64,000 bases of DNA. Source: Heligmosomoides polygyrus polygyrus (taxonomy: Eukaryota; Nematoda; Chromadorea; Rhabditida; Heligmosomidae). The first letter of the stretch is position 1. Each line of letters opens with the position of its first letter. Positions 44,690-56,465 of the stretch are shown here, piece after piece. Where the stretch lies: NCBI GenBank assembly GCA_947396885.1, contig OX377205.1, positions 53,490,676-53,554,675 of the forward strand, written 5' to 3'. The translations under genes were made by a program, and so were the position numbers. The notes beneath the pieces were generated by a model. It did no database searches. It saw only the letters and a list, made by a program, of their open reading frames with translations, and was not told the DNA's origin.

Positions 44690-44955
44690 CAATGTTGCGG
44701 ATGATGCCAGCACAGAAAGAAAGCGTTGGCTGGAAAAGGTTTCAAGCGTGATTTCGGGGCGCAAAAGACCAACTCCACTGTTATTTGGAGAAGTAGGCTA
44801 TCTAATTTTCAGCTGCTCTTGTAAGTTTCGAACTAAGTTTTGGGGCAGCCCCAGGCAATTGAGATTTCTGCTGGTTCGTTAAAGAGAATTGAGAAAATCG
44901 TTCAACTATGTATTGCAGAACTCCGCTTAAATAGGATTTCCACCATAAATAAAGC
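44690..44955 (+). repeat. Dispersed repeat B, uninterrupted copy
   Basis: This copy contains the 71-bp stretch 44726-44796 that is identical to 1663-1733, then TTTTGGGGCAGCCCC and AGAATTGAGAAAATCGTTC. The other copy, 26370-27010, is inverted and split. Nothing coding is evident. Confidence 0.6.
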
Positions 44956-44961
44956 AATCTA

Positions 44962-45036
44962 GGGCCGGATTCACCAACGACTTACAGCAGGTTGACAAAG
45001 AAATTACAGCTGTAACATTGATGAATCTCGCCCCTG
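44962..45036. mobile_element. Small MITE (family K)
   Basis: GGGCCGGATTCACCAACGAC on the left mirrors CATTGATGAATCTCGCCCC on the right, about 75 bp in all. An internal ATTACAGCTGTAA palindrome is present. Confidence 0.7.
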
Positions 45037-45414
45037 GACACGTGTATAGCAGACAGTTCCTCAAAACAAATATAACATCATGTGGGCCATAGACACTTCT
45101 CTAGTTGGAGCGAAAAGAGAAGCTCAATCCCAGCGGTGGTAACAATCGAAGAGTGAAACTTGTAGCCATCTTGACCGTGTATTTGGGATATAGAGGTTTT
45201 CTATTATTGCCACCTCCATGCTCGTATTGTAGTTACCGCCCATTCCTAGCATTTGCCTCCTTTTCAATGCAACTTTCACAGACTTCTGCTGAATACCCTA
45301 AGCATACCCTCAAGAAATGTTAGCCGATTATATGAAATAATGCCTATCGGCGAAATGAAGTTGGCAGGCGTATGACCAGATCATAGTGGTTGGTTGGAGC
45401 ACGATTGTTGATTG

Positions 45415-45505
45415 GTGGGTCCCGCGACGACCGCCTACATAGATAGCTCGTACAGCCACGCCCCGGAAAACTCGTCGCTACCTGTGGCAATTTAGAAGCG
45501 AGTGG
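45415..45505 (-). repeat. Solo RTE leader module
   Basis: On the minus strand it reads CTAAATTGCCACAGGTAGCG followed by ACGAGTTTTCCGGGGCG and GGTCGTCGCGGGACC. It is nearly identical to the leader at 41210-41290. Confidence 0.6.
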
Positions 45506-45679
45506 TTTCCGCTATACCTGTGCTCACACATGCATTTATTTCGTTTCTCATTCCAACCACAGGCACGGAAACCGAAGTTTCTGTGCTCGACATGACACAA
45601 GAGGGTTCTCGTGACGTGTCCAGCACGGAATCGTCCCAGTTGAGGCCAGTTTTTCTAAAGCAATGTTTTGCTAGGGAGG

Positions 45680-45965
45680 TTCGACGTTCAATTGGCACGC
45701 TTCTGTGCCGGACACATCAATAGAACCTCCCTGTGACTTGTCCGGCACAGAAATGTGGGTTTCGGTGCTGGCGAGGGAGTTCACATGAGAAAAAATGCAG
45801 GAATCGGCACACAAGTGAAAAAAACGACCTAGAAAAATATCTCCTTCAAAAGAGGCCGTTCAATTGGCACATTTCTGTGCCAGACATGTCAACAGAACCT
45901 CCCTGTGACTTGTCCGGCACAGAAAAGTGGGGTTTGGTGCCGGCGAGGAAGTTCACATGAAAAAG
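45680..45965 (+). repeat. Two 170-bp tandem units with 14-bp hairpin
   Basis: Units begin GTTCAATTGGCAC at about 45688 and 45858. Each contains TTCTGTGCCGGACA and its complement TGTCCGGCACAGAA around CAGAACCTCCCTGTGACT, so each can form a stable hairpin. A weaker related unit lies at 45570-45650. Confidence 0.65.
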
Positions 45966-46209
45966 AAAGCCGCCGAAATAAGACTAGCCACGAAGAAAAA
46001 CCCCACGAGGAAAACAAAAAACATCGCTCGTCGCCGTGCACATATGTTCCGCTCCCGCCACTCGGAGGTATAACACCCCTCTGCGACGTGTCGCGGGAGC
46101 GATGGCGCGTCAACAACCCTCTGCGCCGTCCGCCACTGCAGCGAAGGCTCGTCATTGACAGTTGCCCCGCGCCCATCGCAGAAGCGAGCGGGAGTATACC
46201 ATAGGCCTA

Positions 46210-46447
46210 AAACCCCTCCGGTGTGCTCCTGTGAGGCGTCCCTCCTACCAATTGCGCCGCCGAAGCACAACTGGTGTGGTATCGTAGGGCTTGACGATAG
46301 ATGCGCGCACGCTTTCAGACCTCCTTTTCAGGTCTTCAAAAAAGAGTTCAGCAAAAACTAGCTGTGGTTCTGGACTCCGCTCACAGAGCCCTGCATCCTG
46401 CCAAAACAGCATCGCAAAAGCTCACCTTGAGTTGGGAACCTTTCCTT
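46210..46447 (-). repeat. Dispersed repeat C, copy 2
   Basis: This is the reverse complement of 38690-38926. It includes CTTGACGATAGATGCGCGCA and ACCTGAAAAGGAGG (read on the minus strand). Family H sequence adjoins it on the left. Confidence 0.75.
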
Positions 46448-46459
46448 ATAAGGCATGCT

Positions 46460-46590
46460 GGGCAGTCTGATGTGTGGGACGTATTCTGGATCTGGACGCA
46501 CGTTGTACGACCCGTGTCCGTCTTCTGAATCCGAACGCATGTTCCATAACGTCTATGACACATACCAGCGTTGGTCACCGGCGCCGACGC
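46460..46590 (+). repeat. Degenerate direct repeats G, third array
   Basis: GTCTGATGTGTGGGACGTAT, GGATCTGGACGCACGTTGTA and TCTGAATCCGAACGCATGTT parallel the start of the array at 33640. Confidence 0.55.
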
Positions 46591-47049
46591 TGAAGTGTGC
46601 GGGCCACGCCCGGGCTAGCCAGCATCGGCTCCGCGCACCACGGCGTCGACTACGTGGGCTACACGAAGCAAATGTAATGGAAAGGGTGAGCACCGATAGC
46701 AGCATGGAGGGTTGAGCGTGGGAGACTGTGAAGTGTGTGAAGGAGCGGAACTGAAGGTGGGCGTGAAAGGAGGTGATTAGCAGAAGAAGGAATTGTGAGA
46801 GAAAGGGGGATGAGAAACAGAAATGCAGCGGCGGAGGTGGAACTCACAGGTCGCAGTTTGTCTTCGATGACTGCGTGAGTCAGCGGTTGTAGATGAAGCA
46901 ATACGACGGAGAAGGAGTTGAAAAGGGGTAAGGTGTTAGATCCTACTAACGACAACACAATACGAAAAAAAATTAATCACTAACTGAGAATATCAAGAAT
47001 AGAACCAGGGTTACCATGAAGTTAGTGAAACAATGTGATCGAAGTAAAC

Positions 47050-50000
47050 AAAATGCTAAGGAATTTCTTGCAGATACCTGTCAATGATCGTTTTATATTG
47101 CCATAGGAAGTTTGGAAGCACAAATTTCTTTGTTAGTTTCAGGAATTTAGTGTCTGCTGTGTTTGTGAAGAAAGTAGATCTGATATTACTATTAGCTCTA
47201 GGAATTTGGATTTTCCATGAGCCACCTTTGGTGTTGGATTGAGGTATTGAATAGAAATCATTCATAGAAAGGCCCACAGTAGCTATTATCATCTTATAAA
47301 TTGTGACTAAGTCATACTTTTTCCTGCGACAAGCGAGAGAGCGTAAACAGTAGTACCATACTCTAGCATACCTCACATAGGTCTTGTATGCACGGAATAG
47401 GTGTACTACTGAGTTCGTTCTTAGAGATTTAAATACATTATGTACAGCTCTTTCAGCTCTCTTTACCGTAAATTCGCAATGCTCTCTGAAGGAAAGCTCA
47501 TTGTCTACAATGAACCCTAAGTCACGCAATAAACCTGTACTATTGAGTTCTACTCCACCAAGTCTATAGGTATTTCTGTTGGATTGCTGTCTCAGATGAA
47601 GAACTTTGGTTTTTTCACTTGATAACTGAAGGTCTCAAATTGTTGACCTGTCCGCAACTGCGTTAATTGCAGTTTGGAGCAACGTGATCGTCCTCCTCAA
47701 CAATGTTCTTGTATATTTTTATGTCATCAGCAAGTGACACCGTATTCATCAATCAGAGAGGTAATTTCGGCAGTGTAGATAATAAGAAGGACTGGTGAGA
47801 GTACGCCTCCTTGAGGGACTCCACTAGTAACTGGAAGGGATCCGGAAAACGACTGATTAACCTTAACCTGAAAAGATCTTCCAGTTATAAAATTTTTTAT
47901 CCAATTAGTTACCTTTGGATGAACACCGATTTGTGTCAGCTGGAATATCAGCTTATTTGAACCTTGTCAAAGGTTTTCATAAAATCATAGTAAATTACAT
48001 CTACGTCGATCCTTTCATCAAGAGCTTTCGTGCAGTCATTTAACGTGCGTTAATATTTCAGTAGACTTTCCGGCGCGAAAACCATGCTGATTGGTTGGAA
48101 TTAGAGAATGGATTCTAGATATGTTACGAGAGCAGATTTGAGTTTCCTTTCGAATATTCTTGCAAAAACCGAAGCGATACTTCTTGTTCTTCCTCCTCAG
48201 CGTTTGTCCTGCTTAGCAGCAGGGTCCGCTCCTCTGGTATGATGGCGCCACTTCGCACGATCAAACCCTTGATCGGGGTGGATACCAGCTTCCTCTAAGT
48301 CCGTGTGCAACGCATCAAGGCAGCGTTGCCTAGGCCGTCGTTTTCGGGCACATCTATGTTGAGGCCAATCTTCCGAAAGGTGTCGCCATCCGCACGAAGA
48401 AAATGGCCATACCACCGTAGGCGAACTTCATGTAGTTTATCGGCAATTGGAGCGACGCCAAACTTTTGGCGTATGGAGACATTGCGAACTGATCCAAACG
48501 CGTGACACCAGTCGTCCAGTGCAGTATTTTCGCTCTCAGCCTCCTTTGCAGGCCAGCACTCAGCACCGTACATCGCTACTGGTCGGACGACGGTTCTGTA
48601 GATCTTAGATTTCAGGCGCTCTGGTATCTTTCTGTTGCATAGAACGCCTGTCATTGAATTTGGACCACACTGCGCTCACGCGCGAGTTCACCTCGGACGT
48701 CAGACTACCATCAGACGCGATTGCAGATCCAAGATGCATGAAATGTGTCGCTCGTACGAGCGCATTGCCGTTGATCTCAATGGACACAGTCTCGTCTACG
48801 TCTGTCGTCAATTACTCAGATTTTTTGACGTTTAGCTTGAGCCCGAACGCCGCCAAGCGGTCACACCAAGCTTGCAGTTGTTGCTCAAGATCGGCCTTGT
48901 CTTCACTGGCAAGCATTACGCCATCTGCATATAGCAGTGTCCAAGGAGCAGGCTTCTGAAGGTCTCGCTAAAAACTGAAGTGATACTTATGGGGTTATAG
49001 TTGATAGCAAGATTGTGAGGTGCTTCCTTGGGGATCGGAGTAACGAGTGCGTTTTTCCAACGACCAGACTTTTCCTAACATATAACTCGCGTTAAATATG
49101 TGCTCCAAGGGGTACGATATCGCTATGGCAATTTTTTGTACAAAATAAGGTGGCACTTCATTCGGAGTAATGGTAAAGGTTGCAGGTAAGGAAGACAATT
49201 CCTCATAGATTTCTTCCTTGTAAAACCATATAAAACTTTCCATTCTGTAAACAGGGCACACAGTATCTAATATCTAAAACTTCGTTATTTGGAAGGGACT
49301 CCAAAAAGGACTTTTGAAAGTGTTTGGCGAGCATGGAAGCCTTACGATTAGACATATCGTATACTGCTGATAGACCATCGAAATCCTTCAGGGATGGGAT
49401 TCGTTTAGGACGCTTTAACACAGAATTTAATAAGGTATAAAGAGATGTTTTATTGGGTCTTTCAAGAATTTTTCTTTCAATATATTTGTTATACCTATTC
49501 AGAAGCCAATCAAACCTATCATTGAGAGCTTTGGGACGGCTAAAGTTGATCTCACTTGGATACGTCTGATAATCCTCCCACCTTTTTTGTCTTTGTTCAA
49601 ATATCCTGACCAAGTTGGACGGCAGCTTGCCGTAGTTCAGAGGCAGCTTTTCCAAGGGCACGAACTCTTGAATGCAATTATGCAATACAGATAGGAAGAA
49701 CTCATATTTGTCATTAACCGAAGGGTATCCCTCAACGAGCATTCTCCAATCCAGTGACAGTAGAAACTGTCACATATGGGAATAGTTAGCGTTATGAAAT
49801 GACCTCAGGCGAAAAGTTGGCCTGTTTATGAGACACTCAATAGTAAAGAAGATACTTGAGTGATCACTGGATCCAATTGGTTGAAGGACGTCATTATTTT
49901 TAACCAGGTGTGGCTGATTGCTAAGAATGAGATCTAACACATTGTCGTGTCGAGTTGATTTTTAAACGTTTTGTTGGAGCTTGCATGATATGCACATCTC

Positions 50001-50460
50001 CACGAAACGATTCGAGGCCATACTGACACTGGAGGGAAAACTCCTGGACCAGTCAATGCCCGGCAGATTGAAATCGCCTATAATCACACTGTGTGATTCG
50101 GAGGAGCAGAGATCGTTTATGCTCTTGATCAATTGGAGTGTGTAGTTGATAGGAGGGGTGGGTGCCCTATAAATAACTATTAGTCTTAAAGATGCCTTGA
50201 GCAGTTCAAATCACAAGAAAGTATTTCAAACCATCTGCCATTGATTCACTCCATATTGTTTAAAAAATAATTGGAAGCCTAATAAGGATAAGAACATCAC
50301 CACTCTTTTACTTGTCCTATCACTTCTTACATAATATTTGCTGCACGAGTCATCAAAAATTGGACCATCAAGGAATTCATTTAACCATATACGATGTAAG
50401 TTTCTTATAGTAAAATTAAGTGGCAAAATGTTCAGAGCGGCTACTCGGCCGCACTGACGG
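47050..50460 (-). pseudogene. CR1-like LINE (endonuclease + reverse transcriptase), decayed
   Basis: Translated pieces in order on the minus strand show a CR1-superfamily element. The endonuclease has WLNEFLDGPIFDD (about 50360), SHSVIIGDFNLPGIDW (about 50060) and SSDHSSIFF (about 49865). A linker ORF of 179 aa lies at 49203-49742. RT motifs follow: PNEVPPYFVQKIAIA (about 49150), INYNPISITSVFARIFERK (split by an insertion at 48183-48969), YYDFMKTFDKV (about 48000), SGVPQGGVLSP (about 47820) and SLADDIKIYK (about 47735). The C-terminal 157-aa ORF is at 47056-47529, beginning RDLGFIVDNELSF. Many stops and frameshifts make it inactive. Confidence 0.85.
48183..48969 (-). mobile_element. 5'-truncated RTE of a second family, inserted in the CR1 element
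   Basis: The 787-bp insertion encodes LLYADGVMLASEDKADLEQQ, then RKIPERLKSKIYRTVVRPVA and FGVAPIADKL, ending in HHTRGADPAAKQDKR. This is the C-terminal RT region of an RTE family different from the one at 41255-44041. Its 3' tail is a short GAA-rich run. It is bounded by 19-bp target duplications at 48164-48182 and 48970-48988 that differ at two positions. Confidence 0.85.
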
Positions 50461-51589
50461 CTTCTCATCGGTCATCGGTTTCGCTCCAGTAATAAGTTCT
50501 CATAGTCAAGTATGGCTGCCACCTATGTCATGGCTTCCAGGGGAAGGACACCTTAACTACGCCGACTGAGGCAACTTAGAAGGAAACAGAAAAATGAACG
50601 ACATCTACAAAAAATCGATTATTTGAGCAATATCGATTGATGGCGATCGATAATTCAAAAACGAACTTCAGATTCGTGTTCAGCTACCTCGATTACTCCA
50701 GGACTGAAGTTTCGGTCTGATTGAATGATATCCACGAAAAATATAATTTGATCAATATCGACTGATGGCGATCAATACTTCGAAAACGAACTTCTGAATA
50801 AATTCTAGGAACATAGATTCTACAATCACGTTTGTTTTTAAACTCTTTTTGAAACTATTAACACTTTTTCTTGCTATCTCCCGGAGCAGGCTCACGCGTG
50901 GGGTGCAAGAATCGCAGGGGGTCGTACTTCGATTTGGTTCCTAAGACAAAGTTCCTTGAAGGGATCGTTCTTTTGCAAGTGCTGTAAGCAAAGGTCTGTA
51001 GTTAATAAATTTATTATTATTATTCAATTAATAAATTTCTGACGCAAATAAATCAATTAAATGAAGACTTTGGGCATGACAACAACATGTCGACCCTATG
51101 AGCACCGCTTCTTCTATGGAAAACAGACGTCGTCTGAATTTGCGGAGTTATTGCATTAGATAATAAATTTTTTAACCGCTTTTCAAAGCATCTGAAATGG
51201 AACGATTGCTGCTCAATTTTTGCAGTGACGGCGCGACACATTTTTTAGTTGAGAGATGTAACTACTGAAGTTGAAAATGGATTTTAACGGAAGCTAACTT
51301 TCAATTTGTAGCAGGAAAAAATCAGGCCTCACCTAAGCAACCTCTCATCTGATCAGGTGGAGTGATTTTCCTGTCCTGGATTTTTCCAAAAATGAAATAT
51401 TTCCTGAACAAGCTACCACTGGAGCTGAAATTAGAGTCTACAACAGCACAGCCAGCTTTCATTTAGCACTTCTTCAAGAAATCAATTCTTAACTAGGCGA
51501 TCTTTCTTGCGATCAAAATTTGATTTTCAAAAATAAACATTTTGCCTGATCGGAACGATGTAGATTTAGCTTTGGAAAATGGGATTTTC

Positions 51590-51594
51590 TATTT

Positions 51595-51626
<32 letters not shown>

Positions 51627-51628
51627 AT
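51590..51628. repeat. (TA)n microsatellite
   Basis: TATATATATA with one TATG interruption over about 39 bp. Confidence 0.9.
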
Positions 51629-51879
51629 ATTCCAAAATCGACCCTTTTCTAAGCGTTCTTCCTTGCGATCAGGTGAGGTCATGCACAAAATTGTCTTTTT
51701 TCAAAAAGAAACATTTCTCTACTGGGCGGAACGAAGTCTAGAGCTGAAACGTAGTTTTAGAAAAGCACAATCCTTGATTGATACATAAAAAACGCAGCTC
51801 ATCTGGAGCTATTTTCGATATCCTCAAAAAACGGATCACTGGTCGATCGGTCGTCGATGTGATTAGAAGGTGCTATACT

Positions 51880-52630
51880 TCTACTTTGTTCAACCGTTCG
51901 TAACTCGTTCAGTTTTGAGAGTTATGCAAATGCGGGTGGCATTCAAAATACTAGAAGAAATTTTCTTTCTTACGAGCATGAAACTACCTTTTAAAAAAGG
52001 CATCTTCATGAGCGGCAGGGAGGGTGTGATTTTTGCTCGAAAAAACTGGAGTAGTTTTGCAAAATTGGACACAACTCTCTAAATTTTAAGAGTTGTGCAA
52101 ATTCAGGCGGCATTCAGAAAACAAGGAGGAAGTCCCTTTCTTATGAATCCGAAATCAAATTTTGAAAAAGGCAACTTCATGCACGGCTGCGATTTCTCTG
52201 CGATTTTTGCGGAAATACCTGCCGAAAATCGCAGCCTCCGCGCCGCGCATGAAGATGCTTTAAAAAAAACGATGTTCAAAAAAAAAGATCATCAAAAAGA
52301 GCACTTTCTCTAGTTTTCCGAATGCCGCCCGTATTTGAGCAACTCTCAAAATAAGTGAGTTATGGTCGTTTAAGTGCGGGCATTTGCAATTTGCGACCTC
52401 ACATGAAGGAGAGGTCCTATGTAGTTAAACGATCATAACTCGCTCAGGTTTGAGAGTTATGAAAATGCGGGTGGCATTCGGAAAACTTCAGAAAATTCTC
52501 TTTCTGATGATCCTAAAACTGTTTTTCAAAGAAAGGCATCTTCATGCGCGGCCGAGAGGCTGCGATTTTTGGGGATACTTGCCAAAAATCGCAGAGAAAT
52601 CGCAGCCCGTGCCGCGCATAAAAAAGCCTT
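51880..52630. repeat. Cluster of direct and inverted repeats D
   Basis: A unit with AACTCGTTCAGTTTTGAGAG, TATGCAAATGCGGGTGGCAT and GGCATCTTCATG occurs in plus orientation at about 51893, 52080 and 52437 and inverted at about 52245-52380. The inverted unit can pair with either neighbour. CGATTTTTGG...CCAAAAATCG makes a further local hairpin near 52575. Confidence 0.7.
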
Positions 52631-52854
52631 TTTTAAAAAACGATGTTGTTATCATCAAAAACTATAATTAAGGTTCCCTCAGAAATCAGAAATGTTGAAG
52701 AAATACATGAAGAGCACTTCAGCAAGAAGAACTATTTCCTCACCTGAGAAGCACAACTTATCGATTAGTTGACAAGTCGTTCAAACTTGGTGCAAGCTGA
52801 TAACAAAGAGGCGCGAAAACTGCCAGAAATTTCCTTACAACCTATATATAGGGT

Positions 52855-53150
52855 GGTGCATTAATTATGGGCCTCAAATGATCAAAATGCCGTAAACCGG
52901 AGAGAAACACTTCGCGATTTTTTTATTAAGGTCCGTAAAAATCAAAAATTACAATCTTCATATAAAGTGTCTTCCTCTTGCGCGTATGCAGCTTTGTAGG
53001 TTGGCTTTTTTCTAATCTTGCGTATTTTCCATGCGCAATGCAGGTCAGCGCCTTCTTAATTGCCACCAAAAGTCGTCGTTCAGGAATTCTCCTGTGGTTA
53101 TACCTCAGTCCTGGGTTGTGATGAGGTGAGCCAGGAAAGGAAAGCGCACA
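52855..53150. other. Possible mariner-like terminus and remnant
   Basis: TAGGGTGGTGCATTAATTAT at 52857 resembles a mariner terminal repeat. The minus-strand frame upstream (RRIPERRLLVAIKKALTC) is not a transposase I recognise. No second terminus was found. Confidence 0.25.
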
Positions 53151-53564
53151 CCGGGGGGCAGATTCATCAACGGCTCACCGTTAGACCTACGGCATACCAC
53201 TGGCGCGGAGTAGCGGCGGCAGTGTTGCGCGAGTAGCTACGCAGCTCGTGTTTCAAGAAAACGCTATCGGTAGGACGATTTCATCGATTTTGCATGACTG
53301 TTTGGGGTGGAACTAGCGTGGATATTGAATTCTGAACAGGCGTCACAGTAAGTAAAGAACAGCAAGTGGATACCATCGATTTTTTGGGCGCAGCCCTAGC
53401 GCGTCACCAACCGCTATGCCCGTTGGCTACTGCTAGAGAGACATTAGGTGCTGGGGAAAAGCGTCTATCAGTCGCAGAGTTTCAGGGGAGGGCCGACGCC
53501 TAATATAGGAACGGTAGTACTCCTTACGCTTAACTAGCTGAAGAGTAAAGAAGAAGGGGTGTTT

Positions 53565-53695
53565 GGTCTCATGCCGGACGTTTGTGACTGAAAGGATGTG
53601 GCTTCCCTCTGGAGTCCGTTGTATTCGTCGAGTACGCTCCATCATGCAACCACGGCGGCGAAGAGGTCGAGGCAACTGAGTGGTGCATTCTCCCA
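53565..53695 (+). pseudogene. RTE endonuclease fragment
   Basis: The segment aligns with 41637-41760 of the large [13 protein letters not shown] against GRL-LKGCGF, then YAP and EEVEA. It is about 130 bp long with a stop. No other RTE sequence adjoins it. Confidence 0.55.
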
Positions 53696-54316
53696 ACTGG
53701 GAAATCGCATGCCACTATTTCCCTCGGTCATTAGATTTTTGTATCATGTTATTGCACGCGTAGACCCTTGATGTTATCAATTCCGATGCTCAAGTCTCGA
53801 GCCGTGATGAATTAATCCTTGTACTCGCGTGTTATGCTGAGGCAAAAATGTGCGATTTTAGGTTCGTTTCGGGATGTCGCAAGCAACTCACAGGCCGCGG
53901 AAGCCGAGACCGTCTCAGGTGACTGAAGCTACGCAGTCCTCCGATGGCCAGATGATCTCCGATGATTCCGTTCAACCTGTTGAGGTTGGTTCTGCTTAAT
54001 ATAGGAACGGTAGGAAAAATAGGAACTTAATTAACGGCTGGATGTTAGGACCCGCTATGGACAGCAACCGGAGCGACTGGCCTCACCGTGGACTATTTTG
54101 CTCCGATCATTGGTGCTGGGTGGTGTTGTGCCGCCTCGATATTGCTTTTCAGTCAGGCAGTCACAGAAGTTCTCAGTCAGGTAGCCACAGAACCACACAA
54201 AGTAAGGAACTCGGGACGTGGATCATCTAACTCACTCATATCTATATGCGTCGTAGCGGCGATGGAGTGGTCCTAAGTAGGATTTGTGCCTGATTTTTTC
54301 CTACTGCAAGTATAAT

Positions 54317-54380
54317 ATCCGCGGGCCCTGGGATTTAATCCCAGAGTGTAGCGGACCTGGGCCGCGCGGCTATCACGGAT
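54317..54380 (-). ncRNA. tRNA-like segment in tandem repeat, copy 1
   Basis: On the minus strand a 7-bp outer stem ATCCGTG/CGCGGAT, an A-box-like TAGCCGCGCGG and a T-arm-like CTGGG-ATTAAAT-CCCAG are in tRNA order. Four extra bases lie between the T arm and the acceptor strand, and no convincing anticodon arm exists. It is more likely a tRNA-derived SINE head than a working tRNA. Confidence 0.4.
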
Positions 54381-55354
54381 CCCTCTCACCTCTTCCTCTT
54401 AACAAAACAGATTCATATAATATTTATGTAATAATAAATATTCGAATACTAAAATAATCGAAGCCAACGCTCCACGACAAGACACAGAAATCACATCTCG
54501 AATAATCCGAACACCACCGACCCGCAATCTTTAAGGGGGACGGTTTTATACCCCCGTGTGTTTACGGACGCCTACACTGGTGGTCCGGGCGGGTGGCTGG
54601 TTACGCGCGGGTTGTTGTTGCACTTAGGCAACCCGCCAGCTGATGCGCACACACGGACGTATAGATAAGAGATGTTACGAGCTGTTAATAATAATATTGA
54701 ATTAGAGGAAGGAGGAGAATTAGAGGTGAACAGAGCTAATAGAGCTTGAAGAAAATAAACGTGGTGATTTTTCTCTATAAATTCCAAATTATTCCTGATT
54801 CGCACTGTGTATTTATAAGTTTACATCGCCTTAATTTTTAATATTTTTCGTTGCGCTTGTATTTTAGAATGCTACCCCAAATGTGATGATTCCATCTACC
54901 ATTATTGTCGCGAGGGGGGTAGTGGTGACCTGGCCAGGTTTTGCAAAAGTGCCTGCTCTAATAAAATTGTCTTCTTATAGGGTTTTAGCCCTCGTCACAC
55001 TAGTAATGTCGCCCTATCAATGTATTCAATGACCTCGCGAACGGAGAGGAGAGCAGGGTGTGACGATAATGCGCACTAGATCCCTTTAAGAGAGAAATTA
55101 GAATCGAAAAAGTAGACTTTGGCGGCAGGACATATCAAAATGAAGACTGGAAAGAGCACAGATGCGAGGAGGAGATCAATGGTCTGTCAATAAAAGTAAA
55201 TCCTAAGCTGTAAATAAAAGAGCTTTATAATCTTTGATAAAAAGTAGATGTCTAAGCTGTCATGTTTGAAAAGTGATCAATTTTCCTAGTAATGACTAGC
55301 AAAGGAGAAAATAAGAAAATTTTAAGCAATGGAGTTCCGGGACCTCCATATAAT

Positions 55355-55418
55355 ATCCGCGGGCCCTGGGATTTAATCCCAGAGTGTAGCGGACCTGGGC
55401 CGCGCGGCTATCACGGAT
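55355..55418 (-). ncRNA. tRNA-like segment in tandem repeat, copy 2
   Basis: Same sequence as 54317-54380, 1038 bp further on. Confidence 0.4.
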
Positions 55419-56401
55419 CCCTCTCACCTCTTCCTCTTAACAAAACAGGATTCATATAATATTTATGTAATAATAAATATTCGAATACTAAAATAATCGA
55501 AGCCAACGCTCCACGACAAGACACAGAAATCACATCTCGAATAATCCGAACACCACCGACCCGCAATCTCTAAGGGGGGGGGGGGGGCGGTTTTATACCC
55601 CCGTGTGTTTACGGACGCCTACACTGGTGGTCCGGGCGGGTGGCTGGTACGGCGCGGGTTGTTGTTGCACTTAGGCAACCCGCCAGCTGATGCGCACACA
55701 CGGACGTATAGATAAGAGATGTTACGAGCTGTTAATAATAATATTGAATTAGAGGAAGGAGGAGAATTAGAGGTGAACAGAGCTAATAGAGCTTGAAGAA
55801 AATAAACGTGGTGATTTTTCTCTATAAATTCCAAATTATTCCTGATTCGCACTGTGTATTTATAAGTTTACATCGCCTTAATTTTTAATATTTTTCGTTG
55901 CGCTTGCATTTTAGAATGCTACCCCAAATGTGATGATTCCATCTACCATTATTGTCGCGAGGGGGGTAGTGGTGACCTGGCCAGGTTTTGCAAAAGTGCC
56001 TGCTCTAATAAAATTGTCTTCTTATAGGGTTTTAGCCCTCGTCACACTAGTAATGTCGCCCTATCAATGTATTCAATGACCTCGCGAACGGAGAGGAGAG
56101 CAGGGTGTGACGATAATGCGCACTAGATCCCTTTAAGAGAGAAATTAGAATCGAAAAAGTAGACTTTGGCGGCAGGACATATCAAAATGAAGACTGGAAA
56201 GAGCACAGATGCGAGGAGGAGATCAATGGTCTGTCAATAAAAGTAAATCCTAAGCTGTAAATAAAAGAGCTTTATAATCTTTGATAAAAAGTAGATGTCT
56301 AAGCTGTCATGTTTGAAAAGTGATCAATTTTCCTAGTAATGACTAGCAAAGGAGAAAATAAGAAAATTTTAAGCAATGGAGTTCCGGGACCTCCATATAA
56401 T

Positions 56402-56465
56402 ATCCGCGGGCCCTGGGATTTAATCCCAGAGTGTAGCGGACCTGGGCCGCGCGGCTATCACGGAT
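56402..56465 (-). ncRNA. tRNA-like segment in tandem repeat, copy 3
   Basis: Same sequence as 54317-54380, in the truncated third unit. Confidence 0.4.

Noticed and set aside
54572..55852. 77-aa ORF repeated in two copies as a gene family
   Set aside because: The two ORFs are identical because the whole 1.04-kb unit is duplicated, and no codon-level signal exists.
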